Positions 45,375 to 53,444 of a DNA stretch of 64,000 bases are shown one piece after another. Position numbers and translations under genes: made by a program. The DNA comes from Aquabacterium soli (GTDB taxonomy: Bacteria > Pseudomonadota > Gammaproteobacteria > Burkholderiales > Burkholderiaceae_C). Numbering within the stretch: position 1 is the first letter of the stretch; each line of letters opens with the position of its first letter. Where the stretch lies: contig NZ_RSED01000008.1 of assembly GCF_003933735.1 (NCBI RefSeq), forward strand, positions 1 to 64,000, in the 5' to 3' direction. The notes under the pieces are model-generated. The model was not told the DNA's origin. It saw nothing but the letters and a program-made list of their open reading frames with translations, and searched no databases.

Positions 45375-48300
45375 TCAGGCCTTGATCGGCTGCCCCAGCG
45401 AACGCAGCAGGTCCCGCACGTACTGAGCACGGTCCTTCGGATCGCTCAAGGCCTTCTCGATGCGCAGCTTGTCGTTGCCGGCCAGCTTGATCTGCTTGTT
45501 CTTCTGCACCAGCTCGATGATGCGCATCGGCTCGATCGGCGGGTTGGGGCGGAAGGTCACGTTGATGATGCCCGGTGCCGCGTCGATCTTGGCCACGCCA
45601 TAGGGCCTGGCCTGCACGCGCAGCTTGTGCGTGTCGAACAGCGTCTGCGCCTGTGGCGGCAGCTTGCCGAAGCGGTCCACGATCTCCTCCAGCATGGTCT
45701 CGATCTTGTCGAGCGAATCGGCCGTGGCCAGGCGCTTGTACAGGCTCAGGCGCACGTGCACATCGCCGCAGTAGGCGTCGGGCAGCAGCGCGGGGGCGTG
45801 CAGGTTGATGTCGGTGTTGCTGTTGCTGCCGAACATGCCCAGCGGCGACAGCAGGTCCGGCTCCTTGCCGTTCTTGAGGGACCGCACGGCCTCGGACAGC
45901 ATCTCGTTGTAGAGCTGGAAGCCCACCTCCATCATGTTGCCGCTCTGGTTGTCGCCCAGCACCTCGCCGGCGCCGCGGATTTCCAGGTCGTGCATGGCCA
46001 GGTAGAAGCCGCTGCCCAGTTCTTCCATGTTCTGGATGGCGTCCAGGCGCTGCGCGGCCTGCTTGGTCAGGCCCTCCACATCGGGCACCAGCAGGTAGGC
46101 GTAGGCCTGGTGGTGCGAGCGGCCCACGCGCCCGCGCAACTGGTGCAGCTGCGCCAGGCCGAACTTGTCGGCGCGCGTCATCACGATGGTGTTGGCGCTG
46201 GGCACGTCGATGCCGGTCTCGATGATGGTCGAGCACAGCAGCACGTTGTGGCGCTGGGCCACGAAGTCGCGCATCACGCGCTCCAGCTCGCGCTCGGGCA
46301 TCTGGCCGTGGGCGATGGCGATGCGCGCCTCGGGCAGCAGCTCGACCAGCTTGTCGCGCCGGTTCTCGATGGTCTCGACCTCGTTGTGCAGGAAGTAGAC
46401 CTGGCCGCCGCGTTTCAGTTCGCGCAGCACGGCCTCGCGGATCACGCTGCTCGATTCGCTGCGCACGAAGGTCTTGATGGCCAGGCGGCGCTGGGGTGCG
46501 GTGGCGATCACGCTCAGGTCGCGCAGGCCTTCCATCGCCATGCCCAGGGTGCGCGGGATGGGCGTGGCCGTGAGCGTGAGCACGTCGATGTCGGCGCGCA
46601 TCGCCTTGATGGCCTCCTTGTGGCGCACGCCGAAGCGGTGTTCTTCGTCGATGATGAGCAAGCCCAGGCGCTTGAACTTGACCGAATCGCTCAGCAGCTT
46701 GTGCGTGCCGATGACGATGTCGATGGTGCCGTCTTCCAGGCCCTGCATCGCGGCCTTGATCTCCTTGGCCGAGCGGAAGCGCGACATCTCGGCCACGCGC
46801 ACCGGCCACTGCGCGAAGCGGTCGGAGATGTTGTTGTAGTGCTGCTCGGCCAGGAGGGTGGTGGGCGCCAGAAGGGCCACCTGCTTGCCGCCCGTCACGG
46901 CCACGAAGGCCGCGCGCAGGGCCACCTCGGTCTTGCCGAAGCCCACGTCGCCGCAGACCAGGCGGTCCATCGGGCGCGGGCTGATCATGTCCTGGATCAC
47001 GGCGTGGATGGCGGCACGCTGGTCGGCGGTTTCCTCGAAGCCGAAACTGGCGGCGAAGGCTTCGTAATCCTGCGCGCTGAAGCGGAAGGCGAAGCCCTCG
47101 CGCGCAGCGCGTCGGGCGTACAGGTTCAGCAGCTCGGCGGCGGTGTCGCGCACCTGCTCGGCGGCCTTGCGCTTGGCCTTGTCCCACTGCGGCGAGCCCA
47201 GCTTGTGCAGCGGTGCTTCATCCGCACTGACGCCGGTATAGCGGCTGATCAGGTGCAGTTGCGACACGGGCACGTACAGGGTGGCCTTGTCGGCGTATTC
47301 CAGGTGCAGGAACTCGGATGGTCCGTCGCCCAGGTCCAGGTTGATCAGGCCCTGGTAGCGGCCGATGCCGTGGTTGCTGTGCACCACCGGATCGCCCACG
47401 TTCAGCTCGGACAGGTCCTTGATCAGCGAATCGACGTCGGTGGTCTGCTCGGCCTTCTTGCGCCGGCGCGCCGTGGGGCTGGCGTCGAACAGTTCGGTCT
47501 CGGTGATGAACTGCAGGCCGCCATCGGGCTGGTCGGCCTCCTGCCAGATGAAGCCGCCGGCCAGGGGGGCCACCACCATCGCACGGGCGTGGTCGCTCTC
47601 GGCGAAGGCCTGCAGCGACTCCACCGCGGGCAGGTCGATGCCGTGGTCGCGTAGCAGCTCCAGCAGGCTCTCGCGGCGGCCGGCGCTCTCGGCCACCACC
47701 AGCACGCGCTGGCGGGCGTTCTTGACGTGTGTCTGCAGCTTGCGCAGCGGCTCCTGCGCGCCGCGTTCGGTGGACAGATCGGGCAGCGGGCGGGCCCAAT
47801 CGACCGGTTCGGTGCCCCGCACGGCCAGTTGCGCGTGCCCATTGGCCAGGGTGAAGAAATCCTCGGGCTTGAGGTAGATGTCTTCGGGTGGCAGCAGCGG
47901 GCGCTCCGGATCGTGCTGCAAGAAGCGGTGGCGCTCGCGTGTTTCGGTCCAGAAGCGGCGCAGGGCCTCGTCGATCTCGCCGTGCAGCACCAGCGCGGCG
48001 TCGGCGCCCAGGTGTTCGAACAGCGTGGAGGTCTCGTCGAAGAACAGCGGCAGGTAGTACTCGATGCCGGCCGTGGCCACGCCGCTGCCGATGTCCTTGT
48101 AGATGCGCGACTTGGTCGGGTCGCCCTCGATGCGTTCGCGCCAGCGGTTGCGGAAGGCGCCGCGCGCGGCGTCGTCCATCGGAAACTCGCGGCCAGGCAG
48201 CAGGCGCACCTCGGGCACGGGGTAGAGGCTGCGCTGGCTGTCGGGGTCGAAGGTGCGGATGGAGTCGACCTCGTCGCCGAACAGGTCCACGCGGTAAGGC

Positions 48301-48863
48301 ACCAGCGAGCCCATGGGGAACAGGTCGATCAGGCCGCCGCGCACCGCGTACTCGCCGGGCGAGACCACCTGGCTCACGTGCGTGTAGCCGGCCAGCGTGA
48401 GTTGCGACTTCAGCGCGGCCTCATCGAGCTTTTGCTTCTGGCGGAACTGGAAGGTGTAGGCGGCCAGGAAGGAAGGCGGCGCCAGCCGTGTCAGCGCCGT
48501 GGTGGCGGGCAGCAGCACCACGTCCACGCCCACATCGCCCTCGGCCTTCACGCCCTGCTGCATGCGCCACAGGGTGGCCAGGCGCTCGGAGATCAGGTCC
48601 TGGTGGGGCGAGAAGGTGTCGTAGGGCAGGGTTTCCCAGTCCGGGAAGATGGCGCGGCGCAGCTCGGGCGCGAAGAAGCCGATCTCGTCGATCAGGCGCT
48701 GCGCATCGGCCGGGTCGGCCGTGACGATGGCCGTGAGCTGCCCCTGGGCCTTGCGCGCCTGCGCGAACCGCGCCAGCAGCAGGGCGTCGGCCGAGCCCAG
48801 CGGACGAGGCACGGTGTAGCGTTTGCCAGGGGCGATGGAGGGCAGGGGCAGGGCAGGCAGCAT
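45375..48863 (-). CDS. mfd: Transcription-repair coupling factor
   Basis: The 1162-residue protein has the UvrB-like N-terminal module (with LPYDTFSPHQDLISERLATL), the RNA polymerase-interacting CarD-like domain (VGDPVVHSNHGIGRYQGL), an SF2 translocase with Walker A in CGDVGFGKTEVAL and the DEEH box (IIDEEHRFGVRH), and the C-terminal TRCF domain. It removes stalled RNA polymerase and recruits UvrA to lesions. Length matches the family. A hairpin lies in its leader at 48882-48907. Confidence 0.98.
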   Translation of the reverse strand: MLPALPLPSIAPGKRYTVPRPLGSADALLLARFAQARKAQGQLTAIVTADPADAQRLIDEIGFFAPELRRAIFPDWETLPYDTFSPHQDLISERLATLWRMQQGVKAEGDVGVDVVLLPATTALTRLAPPSFLAAYTFQFRQKQKLDEAALKSQLTLAGYTHVSQVVSPGEYAVRGGLIDLFPMGSLVPYRVDLFGDEVDSIRTFDPDSQRSLYPVPEVRLLPGREFPMDDAARGAFRNRWRERIEGDPTKSRIYKDIGSGVATAGIEYYLPLFFDETSTLFEHLGADAALVLHGEIDEALRRFWTETRERHRFLQHDPERPLLPPEDIYLKPEDFFTLANGHAQLAVRGTEPVDWARPLPDLSTERGAQEPLRKLQTHVKNARQRVLVVAESAGRRESLLELLRDHGIDLPAVESLQAFAESDHARAMVVAPLAGGFIWQEADQPDGGLQFITETELFDASPTARRRKKAEQTTDVDSLIKDLSELNVGDPVVHSNHGIGRYQGLINLDLGDGPSEFLHLEYADKATLYVPVSQLHLISRYTGVSADEAPLHKLGSPQWDKAKRKAAEQVRDTAAELLNLYARRAAREGFAFRFSAQDYEAFAASFGFEETADQRAAIHAVIQDMISPRPMDRLVCGDVGFGKTEVALRAAFVAVTGGKQVALLAPTTLLAEQHYNNISDRFAQWPVRVAEMSRFRSAKEIKAAMQGLEDGTIDIVIGTHKLLSDSVKFKRLGLLIIDEEHRFGVRHKEAIKAMRADIDVLTLTATPIPRTLGMAMEGLRDLSVIATAPQRRLAIKTFVRSESSSVIREAVLRELKRGGQVYFLHNEVETIENRRDKLVELLPEARIAIAHGQMPERELERVMRDFVAQRHNVLLCSTIIETGIDVPSANTIVMTRADKFGLAQLHQLRGRVGRSHHQAYAYLLVPDVEGLTKQAAQRLDAIQNMEELGSGFYLAMHDLEIRGAGEVLGDNQSGNMMEVGFQLYNEMLSEAVRSLKNGKEPDLLSPLGMFGSNSNTDINLHAPALLPDAYCGDVHVRLSLYKRLATADSLDKIETMLEEIVDRFGKLPPQAQTLFDTHKLRVQARPYGVAKIDAAPGIINVTFRPNPPIEPMRIIELVQKNKQIKLAGNDKLRIEKALSDPKDRAQYVRDLLRSLGQPIKA

Positions 48864-48881
48864 GGTCCGGAAATGACAAAG

Positions 48882-48907
48882 CGCCCGAACACGGGTGTGT
48901 GCGGGCG
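48882..48907 (-). terminator. Hairpin between the 120-residue gene and mfd
   Basis: CGCCCG (48882-48887) pairs with CGGGCG (48902-48907) and an inner ACAC/GTGT stem extends it. Read leftward it is followed by CTTTG, 19 bases before the mfd start. It may be a weak terminator of the upstream gene or a structured mfd leader. Confidence 0.45.
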
Positions 48908-48950
48908 TTGAGGATCAGCTGGGGATTTTAGAGCGACGTGGCGGCGGGCC

Positions 48951-49313
48951 TCAGTGACCGGGTTCCACCACCTTGCAGGGCCAGGTGCTGCTCACCCATT
49001 CCAGCAGGGCGCGGGCCTGGGGAAAGACCTCTTCGCCCGCGAACAGGTTGGTGTAGAGCGTGGCCGGCCTGACCTCGAACAGCAGGACATAGGGGTATTT
49101 TTTCGGTCCTGCCGGGTCGAAGGTGTCGATGAAGGCCTGCCGTGCATCGTCCGAAGCGAAGACCAGCCAGACCTCTGGGCGCACAGGGTCATTCCACGCC
49201 GGGCCGATGCTGCTGATGCGCTGGCCGATGGCCGCGGTGTCGAAGGTGCCGCCCTCGGGGGCCAGCACCACCTCTTCCTGCTCAAGCAGTGCGTCGATGT
49301 CGATGGTCATCAT
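48951..49313 (-). CDS. Hypothetical protein, 120 residues
   Basis: An acidic cytoplasmic-type protein with no signal or membrane segment; the central part reads WLVFASDDARQAFID and YPYVLLFEVRPATLY. Codon use matches its neighbours and the frame fills the space between mfd and ispD, so it is probably real. Start is one of two adjacent ATGs (49313, 49310). No family recognised. Confidence 0.55.
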   Translation of the reverse strand: MMTIDIDALLEQEEVVLAPEGGTFDTAAIGQRISSIGPAWNDPVRPEVWLVFASDDARQAFIDTFDPAGPKKYPYVLLFEVRPATLYTNLFAGEEVFPQARALLEWVSSTWPCKVVEPGH

Positions 49314-49377
49314 GTCGTCTTGTTGATGCTGGGCGCCTTGTGCTCAACAGACAAGGCGCCGCGGCGACAATATCCCG

Positions 49378-50136
49378 ATGTCCATGTCTTTCCAATCCCC
49401 TGATTTCAAACCACGTTGTTTTGCCGTTGTGCCCTGTGCCGGCATCGGCGAGCGGGCGGGCGTGGGCGGCCCCAAGCAGTACCACCCGGTGGCGGGCAAG
49501 GCCGTGGTGGCCCATACGCTGGCGGCCCTGGGGGCCGTGTCCCGGCTGGATGCCACGCTGGTGGTGCTGTCACCGCAGGACACGCAGTTCGAGCAGCACG
49601 CGCCCGGCTTCGAGGGCGAACGCGGCTGGGTGGTCCGCGTGGGCGGCGCATCGCGTGCCGAAAGCGTGGCCAATGGCCTGGACGAGTTGCTGGCACGCGG
49701 CGCCCAGCCCCACGATTGGGTGCTGGTGCACGATGCCGCCCGCTGCCTGCTGCGGCCGGAATGGGTCGAGCGCCTGATCCTGGCCTGTGAGGAGGACGAG
49801 GTGGGAGGCCTGCTGGCCCTGCCGGTGGCCGACACCCTCAAGGCTGCTCTGCCCGGCGGCGATGGCGAGGCCCGGGTGGCGGCCACGGTCGACCGCGCCG
49901 CCAAATGGGCCGCACAGACCCCGCAGATGTTCCGCCTGGGCCTGTTGCGCCCCGCGTTGGTGGGCGCCTTGAGCGATCCGGACCTGGCCGCCCGCATCAC
50001 CGATGAAGCCAGCGCCATCGAGGCGCTCGGGCATCAACCGAGGTTGGTGCCTGGCGACTTCGAGAACTTCAAGCTCACTTGGCCGGGCGATTTCGCTTTG
50101 GCGGCGCGCCTGCTGGCGACGGTGCCACTGTCTTGA
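49378..50136 (+). CDS. ispD: 2-C-methyl-D-erythritol 4-phosphate cytidylyltransferase
   Basis: The 252-residue product shows AVVPCAGIGERAGVGGPKQY (nucleotide-binding start), VLVHDAARCLL and the C-terminal ITDEASAIEALGHQPRLVPGD of IspD in the MEP isoprenoid pathway. Its partner ispF lies 2.8 kb away at 52917, separated by a toxin-antitoxin candidate and amtB. The last 62 bases overlap the converging zeta-like gene. Confidence 0.96.
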   Translation: MSMSFQSPDFKPRCFAVVPCAGIGERAGVGGPKQYHPVAGKAVVAHTLAALGAVSRLDATLVVLSPQDTQFEQHAPGFEGERGWVVRVGGASRAESVANGLDELLARGAQPHDWVLVHDAARCLLRPEWVERLILACEEDEVGGLLALPVADTLKAALPGGDGEARVAATVDRAAKWAAQTPQMFRLGLLRPALVGALSDPDLAARITDEASAIEALGHQPRLVPGDFENFKLTWPGDFALAARLLATVPLS

Positions 50137-50968
50137 GCGACACGGGCGCCGAGCGTTTGGGACGCTCGGCCTTGGCTGCCGGTTTCAGGTCAGCGACGGG
50201 CCCGGCCGCAGGGGATACTGCGGCTTTTGCTTTGGGGCCTGTCTGCGGCTCGGGGCTGGCGGCCTGCAGCGACGCCTTCATGGCGGCCATCACCACCGGC
50301 TTGGCCCATTCAGGGGTGTCTGCCAACGCAGCCGCATCCTGAGGATGCCGCACGGCGCCGCGGCCAGCCTTGTCGCGCTGCCAGTGCAACAGCAACTGCG
50401 GCTTGGGCGCGATGCCCTTGTGCGGATCGGCTTCGGCCGTGTTGTCGTACACGCGCAGCTCGGTCAGCACCGGCAGCAACTGGATCAGCTGCAGACGGCT
50501 CTGGTCGAACCGGCGCCGGATGTCGGCCTCGGGGATGTCATGCCCGCCCTTGCGCACGCGGGCCTTCACCCGGGCCAGATGGTGCTCGGCACTGGCCAGG
50601 CCCACGTACCACACGCGCACCTCGAAGCCTTTGCTGGCGGCCTCTTCCAGCAGCTTGGCGAAGCTCTTGCCGCCCAGCGTGGTCTCGAAGTTGTAGTCCA
50701 GGCCCAGCGCGATGGCGTGCTGCAGGAGGCGCTTGCCCTCGTGCCAGGCCGCGCTGTTGGCCTGCGTGGCGCTCAGGTGCGGCTGCGCGCGCCGGATGGA
50801 GGCCGCCGCTTCGTCGGGGTTGAAGTACTGGGCGCCACGCGCCCGGATGGTGGCGCCGCCCACGCTGCTCTTGCCGGCGCCGTTGGTGCCGGCCAGGACG
50901 AAAAGGCGAGGGGTGTGGTCGGTGGAAGCCACGGCGTTGTCTCTCTGTCTTGTTTTATCAATAGGCAC
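50075..50968 (-). CDS. Zeta-toxin-like kinase
   Basis: The product (297 residues from GTG 50968) has the Walker A GTNGAGKS (27-34), the NPDE segment with D52, FETTL, and an Arg-rich lid (RVRKGGHDIPEADIRRRF) as in zeta toxins, which phosphorylate UDP-N-acetylglucosamine. A GTG at 50932 preceded by AGAGAG is a better start and gives 285 residues. The last 80 or so residues form a Pro/Ala/Lys-rich tail that overlaps ispD. The gene follows a Phd/YefM-like antitoxin gene by about 100 bases on the same strand. Confidence 0.8.
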   Translation of the reverse strand: MPIDKTRQRDNAVASTDHTPRLFVLAGTNGAGKSSVGGATIRARGAQYFNPDEAAASIRRAQPHLSATQANSAAWHEGKRLLQHAIALGLDYNFETTLGGKSFAKLLEEAASKGFEVRVWYVGLASAEHHLARVKARVRKGGHDIPEADIRRRFDQSRLQLIQLLPVLTELRVYDNTAEADPHKGIAPKPQLLLHWQRDKAGRGAVRHPQDAAALADTPEWAKPVVMAAMKASLQAASPEPQTGPKAKAAVSPAAGPVADLKPAAKAERPKRSAPVSLKTVAPSPAGAPPKRNRPAK

Positions 50969-50990
50969 AGGCGCACCGAAGGGTGCGCCT
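50969..50990 (-). repeat. Nine-bp hairpin upstream of the zeta-like gene
   Basis: AGGCGCACC (50969-50977) and GGTGCGCCT (50982-50990) form a strong stem-loop directly before the GTG at 50968. It would hide that start or attenuate read-through from the antitoxin gene, which favours initiation at 50932. A second GC hairpin (51041-51054) lies just after the antitoxin stop. Confidence 0.6.
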
Positions 50991-51068
50991 TTCCGTGGGG
51001 ATCGACGAGATCCCAGGGGTCGACTCTATAACGTCGGCGAGGGGGCGTGCCCCCAAAGGGCTGAGGTG

Positions 51069-51413
51069 TCAGCCCTTGACGGCGGCCACGGCCGCCAGAC
51101 CCAGCTCATCAGGCGATGCATCGAAGGCATCGAGCATCGCGTCGCGGGCCGCAGGCCCCTGCATGCGTTGCAGCAGGGCGTCGAACTCGTGGCTCAGGGT
51201 GTCCAGCGGTTGCGCCTGCGCATCCAGCAGGGCCTGGTAGGCATCCAGCGAAAGCACCACGGCCGTGGGCCGGTCGCGCTTGGTGATGGCCACCATGCCT
51301 TGGCTGAAGGCCGTGTCCAGCACCTTGCCGAAACTGTTCTTGGCCTCGGTGGCTGAGAATTCAGCCACCGGCACGTCTTCGCCTCGGGCGTTGCGCAGTG
51401 TCAGAGCGGTCAT
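51069..51413 (-). CDS. Phd/YefM-family antitoxin
   Basis: The 114-residue protein has the Phd/YefM start (VAEFSATEAKNSFGKVLDTA, then GMVAITKRDRPTAVVLSLDAYQALL), the DNA-binding and dimerising half of these antitoxins. The C-terminal half (about 60-114) is helical and could neutralise a toxin. Upstream is a promoter whose spacer holds the palindrome ATTTTGGCCAAAAT, the expected setting for autorepression. The toxin gene would be the zeta-like gene downstream. Confidence 0.85.
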   Translation of the reverse strand: MTALTLRNARGEDVPVAEFSATEAKNSFGKVLDTAFSQGMVAITKRDRPTAVVLSLDAYQALLDAQAQPLDTLSHEFDALLQRMQGPAARDAMLDAFDASPDELGLAAVAAVKG

Positions 51414-51443
51414 GATGGAACATCCGTCGTCAGTGTGTGGTCC

Positions 51444-51471
51444 ATTTTAGCTATTTTGGCCAAAATGTCCA
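51444..51471 (-). promoter_or_regulatory. Promoter and palindromic operator of the antitoxin gene
   Basis: Read leftward, TGGACA (51471-51466), 16 bases, TAAAAT (51449-51444). The perfect palindrome ATTTTGGCCAAAAT (51453-51466) lies in the spacer, and AAAAT is repeated in the -10 box. Position and symmetry fit autorepression by the antitoxin. Confidence 0.7.
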
Positions 51472-51484
51472 GTTGCTCCTCGGG

Positions 51485-52687
51485 TCACCATGAGACTTCC
51501 TGCTCAGGGCTGGCCTTGATGCGGTGGATGGACAGGTCTGCCCCGTCGAATTCCTCTTCCTGCGACAGGCGCAGCCCCAGCACGCGGTGCAGCAGGCCGT
51601 AGACGGTAAACCCTGAGGCCAGCGCGAAGAACACCACGATCACGGTCCCCAGCACCTGCGTGCCCAGGTGCACGCCGCCCGCGCCACCCAGGGCCTGCTG
51701 CCCGAAGATGCCGGCTGCGATGCCGCCCCAGGCGCCACACAGGCCATGCAGCGGCCACACGCCCAGCACATCGTCGATCTTCCACTTGTTCTGCGTCAGC
51801 GTGAACATGGTGACGAAGATGGCCCCCGCAATGCCGCCGACCACCAGGGCGCCTGCAGGGTGCATCACGTCCGAGCCCGCGCACACGGCCACCAGGCCAG
51901 CGAGTGGGCCGTTATAGGCAAAACCCGGGTCGTTGCGGCCCATCAGCACGGCCACCAAGGTGCCACCGGCCAGCGCCATCAACGAGTTCACCGCCACCAG
52001 GCCGGAGATCTTGTCGATGGTCTGAGCGCTCATCACGTTGAAGCCGAACCAGCCCACCGCCAGGATCCACGAGCCCAGCGCCAGGAAGGGGATGGAGGAG
52101 GGCGGGTGTGCCGACATGGCGCCGTCCTTGCGGTAGCGGTTGCGGCGTGCGCCCAGGATCAGCACCGCCGGCAAGGCGACCCAGCCCCCAAAGGCGTGCA
52201 CCACCAGCGAGCCTGCGAAGTCATGGAAGGCCCCGCCCGTCACGTGGGTCAGCCAATCGCCGAAGCCGAACTTGTTGCCCCACATGGCCCCCTCGCACAG
52301 CGGGTAGAACACCCCGACGATGAGCGCCGTGGCGATCAGTTGTGGCCCGAACTTGGCACGTTCGGCGATGCCGCCGGAGATGATGGCCGGGATGGCCGCG
52401 GCAAAGGTGAGCAGGAAGAAGAACTTCACCAGCGCGTAACCGTTGTTTTGCGCCAGGGTGCCCGCGCCGGCATAGAAGTCGACGCCATAGGCCACCGTGT
52501 AGCCCACGAAGAAATACACGATGGTGGACACACAGAAATCCACCAGGATCTTGACCAGCGCATTGACCTGGTTCTTGCCGCGCACGGTGCCCAGTTCCAG
52601 GAAAGCGAAGCCGGCATGCATGGCCAGCACCATCACGGCGCCCAGCAGGATGAACAGCGCGTCCGTGCCTTGTTTGAGTTGTTCCAT
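51485..52687 (-). CDS. amtB: Ammonium transporter
   Basis: From ATG 52687 the product has 400 residues and 11 membrane helices. AFLELGTVRGKNQVNALVK, HDFAGSLVVHAFGG with the pore histidine H164, and the second pore histidine in PLHGLCGAWGG mark the Amt/Rh family. It imports ammonium under nitrogen limitation. No glnK gene is adjacent. A sigma54 promoter (52768-52784) and an NtrC site (52834-52848) lie upstream. The frame is open to 52837 but that part covers the promoter, so it is not translated. Confidence 0.95.
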   Translation of the reverse strand: MEQLKQGTDALFILLGAVMVLAMHAGFAFLELGTVRGKNQVNALVKILVDFCVSTIVYFFVGYTVAYGVDFYAGAGTLAQNNGYALVKFFFLLTFAAAIPAIISGGIAERAKFGPQLIATALIVGVFYPLCEGAMWGNKFGFGDWLTHVTGGAFHDFAGSLVVHAFGGWVALPAVLILGARRNRYRKDGAMSAHPPSSIPFLALGSWILAVGWFGFNVMSAQTIDKISGLVAVNSLMALAGGTLVAVLMGRNDPGFAYNGPLAGLVAVCAGSDVMHPAGALVVGGIAGAIFVTMFTLTQNKWKIDDVLGVWPLHGLCGAWGGIAAGIFGQQALGGAGGVHLGTQVLGTVIVVFFALASGFTVYGLLHRVLGLRLSQEEEFDGADLSIHRIKASPEQEVSW

Positions 52688-52767
52688 CGTCGGTGACTTC
52701 TGAAAGAGCGTGCGGCGCACCGTATTGGGTTGAATGCGCCGACTTGGGTTGTTGATGCACCGAAATA

Positions 52768-52784
52768 AAGCAAAACACATGCCC
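52768..52784 (-). promoter_or_regulatory. Sigma54 (RpoN) promoter of amtB
   Basis: Read leftward, GGGCATGTGTTTTGCTT matches the -24/-12 consensus TGGCACG-N4-TTGCW, with exactly ten bases between GG and GC. The predicted transcription start is about 70 bases upstream of amtB. Confidence 0.8.
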
Positions 52785-52833
52785 GAATTTCGCCTTTTAA
52801 ACGCCGATGTGGCGCGATGTGGCGGCCTTAGGC

Positions 52834-52848
52834 GCACTTAAAAGGTGC
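52834..52848. promoter_or_regulatory. NtrC enhancer site
   Basis: GCACTTAAAAGGTGC fits the NtrC dyad GCACY-N5-GGTGC exactly. It lies about 80 bases upstream of the predicted amtB transcription start, between amtB and the divergent ispF. Confidence 0.75.
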
Positions 52849-52870
52849 TTTCACACCCGCTTTTGATCAA

Positions 52871-52887
52871 GATTGGTGCATCCAATC
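52871..52887. repeat. Inverted repeat upstream of ispF
   Basis: GATTGG and CCAATC flank TGCAT in a 17-bp dyad 30 bases before the ispF start. It may be a further regulator site of the divergent amtB-ispF region. Confidence 0.4.
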
Positions 52888-52916
52888 GGGCGGCAACCGT
52901 CTGCGATACTTGCTGC

Positions 52917-53426
52917 ATGACGACGTCTTCAACCCCCTCCTGGCCGGCCTTGCGCATCGGCGAAGGCTGGGACACCCATGCCCTGGTCACGGGCCGCCCG
53001 CTGGTGCTCGGCGGCGTGACCATCCCGCACACCCATGGCCTGCTGGGCCATTCGGATGCCGATGCCTTGCTGCATGCATTGACCGATGCCCTGCTGGGAG
53101 CAGCAGGCCTGGGCGACATCGGCCGCCACTTCCCTGACACCGACCCCACCTTCAAGGGCGCGGACTCCTTCGCATTGCTGGTAGAGGCTTATCGGCGCGT
53201 GGCCGAGGCCGGCTGGCAGGTGGTCAACGTGGACAGCACCATCGTGGCCCAGGCGCCGAAGATGGCGCCGCACATCCCGGCCATGCGCGAACGCATGGCC
53301 CAGGCCCTGGCTGTGGATGTGGACCGCGTCAATGTCAAGGCCAAGACTGCCGAGAAGATGGGGCCGGTGGGTGAAGGCCGCGCCATCGAGGCACGGGCGG
53401 TCTGCCTGCTGGCAGCCAGGGGCTGA
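52917..53426 (+). CDS. ispF: 2-C-methyl-D-erythritol 2,4-cyclodiphosphate synthase
   Basis: From ATG 52917 the product has 169 residues. The zinc-binding start [11 protein letters not shown] (D19, H21), [19 protein letters not shown], and [14 protein letters not shown] are IspF signatures. It follows IspD in the MEP pathway. The start is only seven bases after an extended -10-like TGCGATACT, with no ribosome site, so the mRNA may be nearly leaderless. It converges on envZ. Confidence 0.96.
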   Translation: MTTSSTPSWPALRIGEGWDTHALVTGRPLVLGGVTIPHTHGLLGHSDADALLHALTDALLGAAGLGDIGRHFPDTDPTFKGADSFALLVEAYRRVAEAGWQVVNVDSTIVAQAPKMAPHIPAMRERMAQALAVDVDRVNVKAKTAEKMGPVGEGRAIEARAVCLLAARG

Positions 53427-53444
53427 CAGGCCCAAAGCGGCGGA

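Noticed and set aside
45627-47654. Open frame of 675 codons on the + strand
   Set aside because: Antisense to mfd and without recognisable domains.
52688-52837. Upstream extension of amtB
   Set aside because: It would cover the sigma54 promoter, and the extra residues are not typical of Amt proteins.
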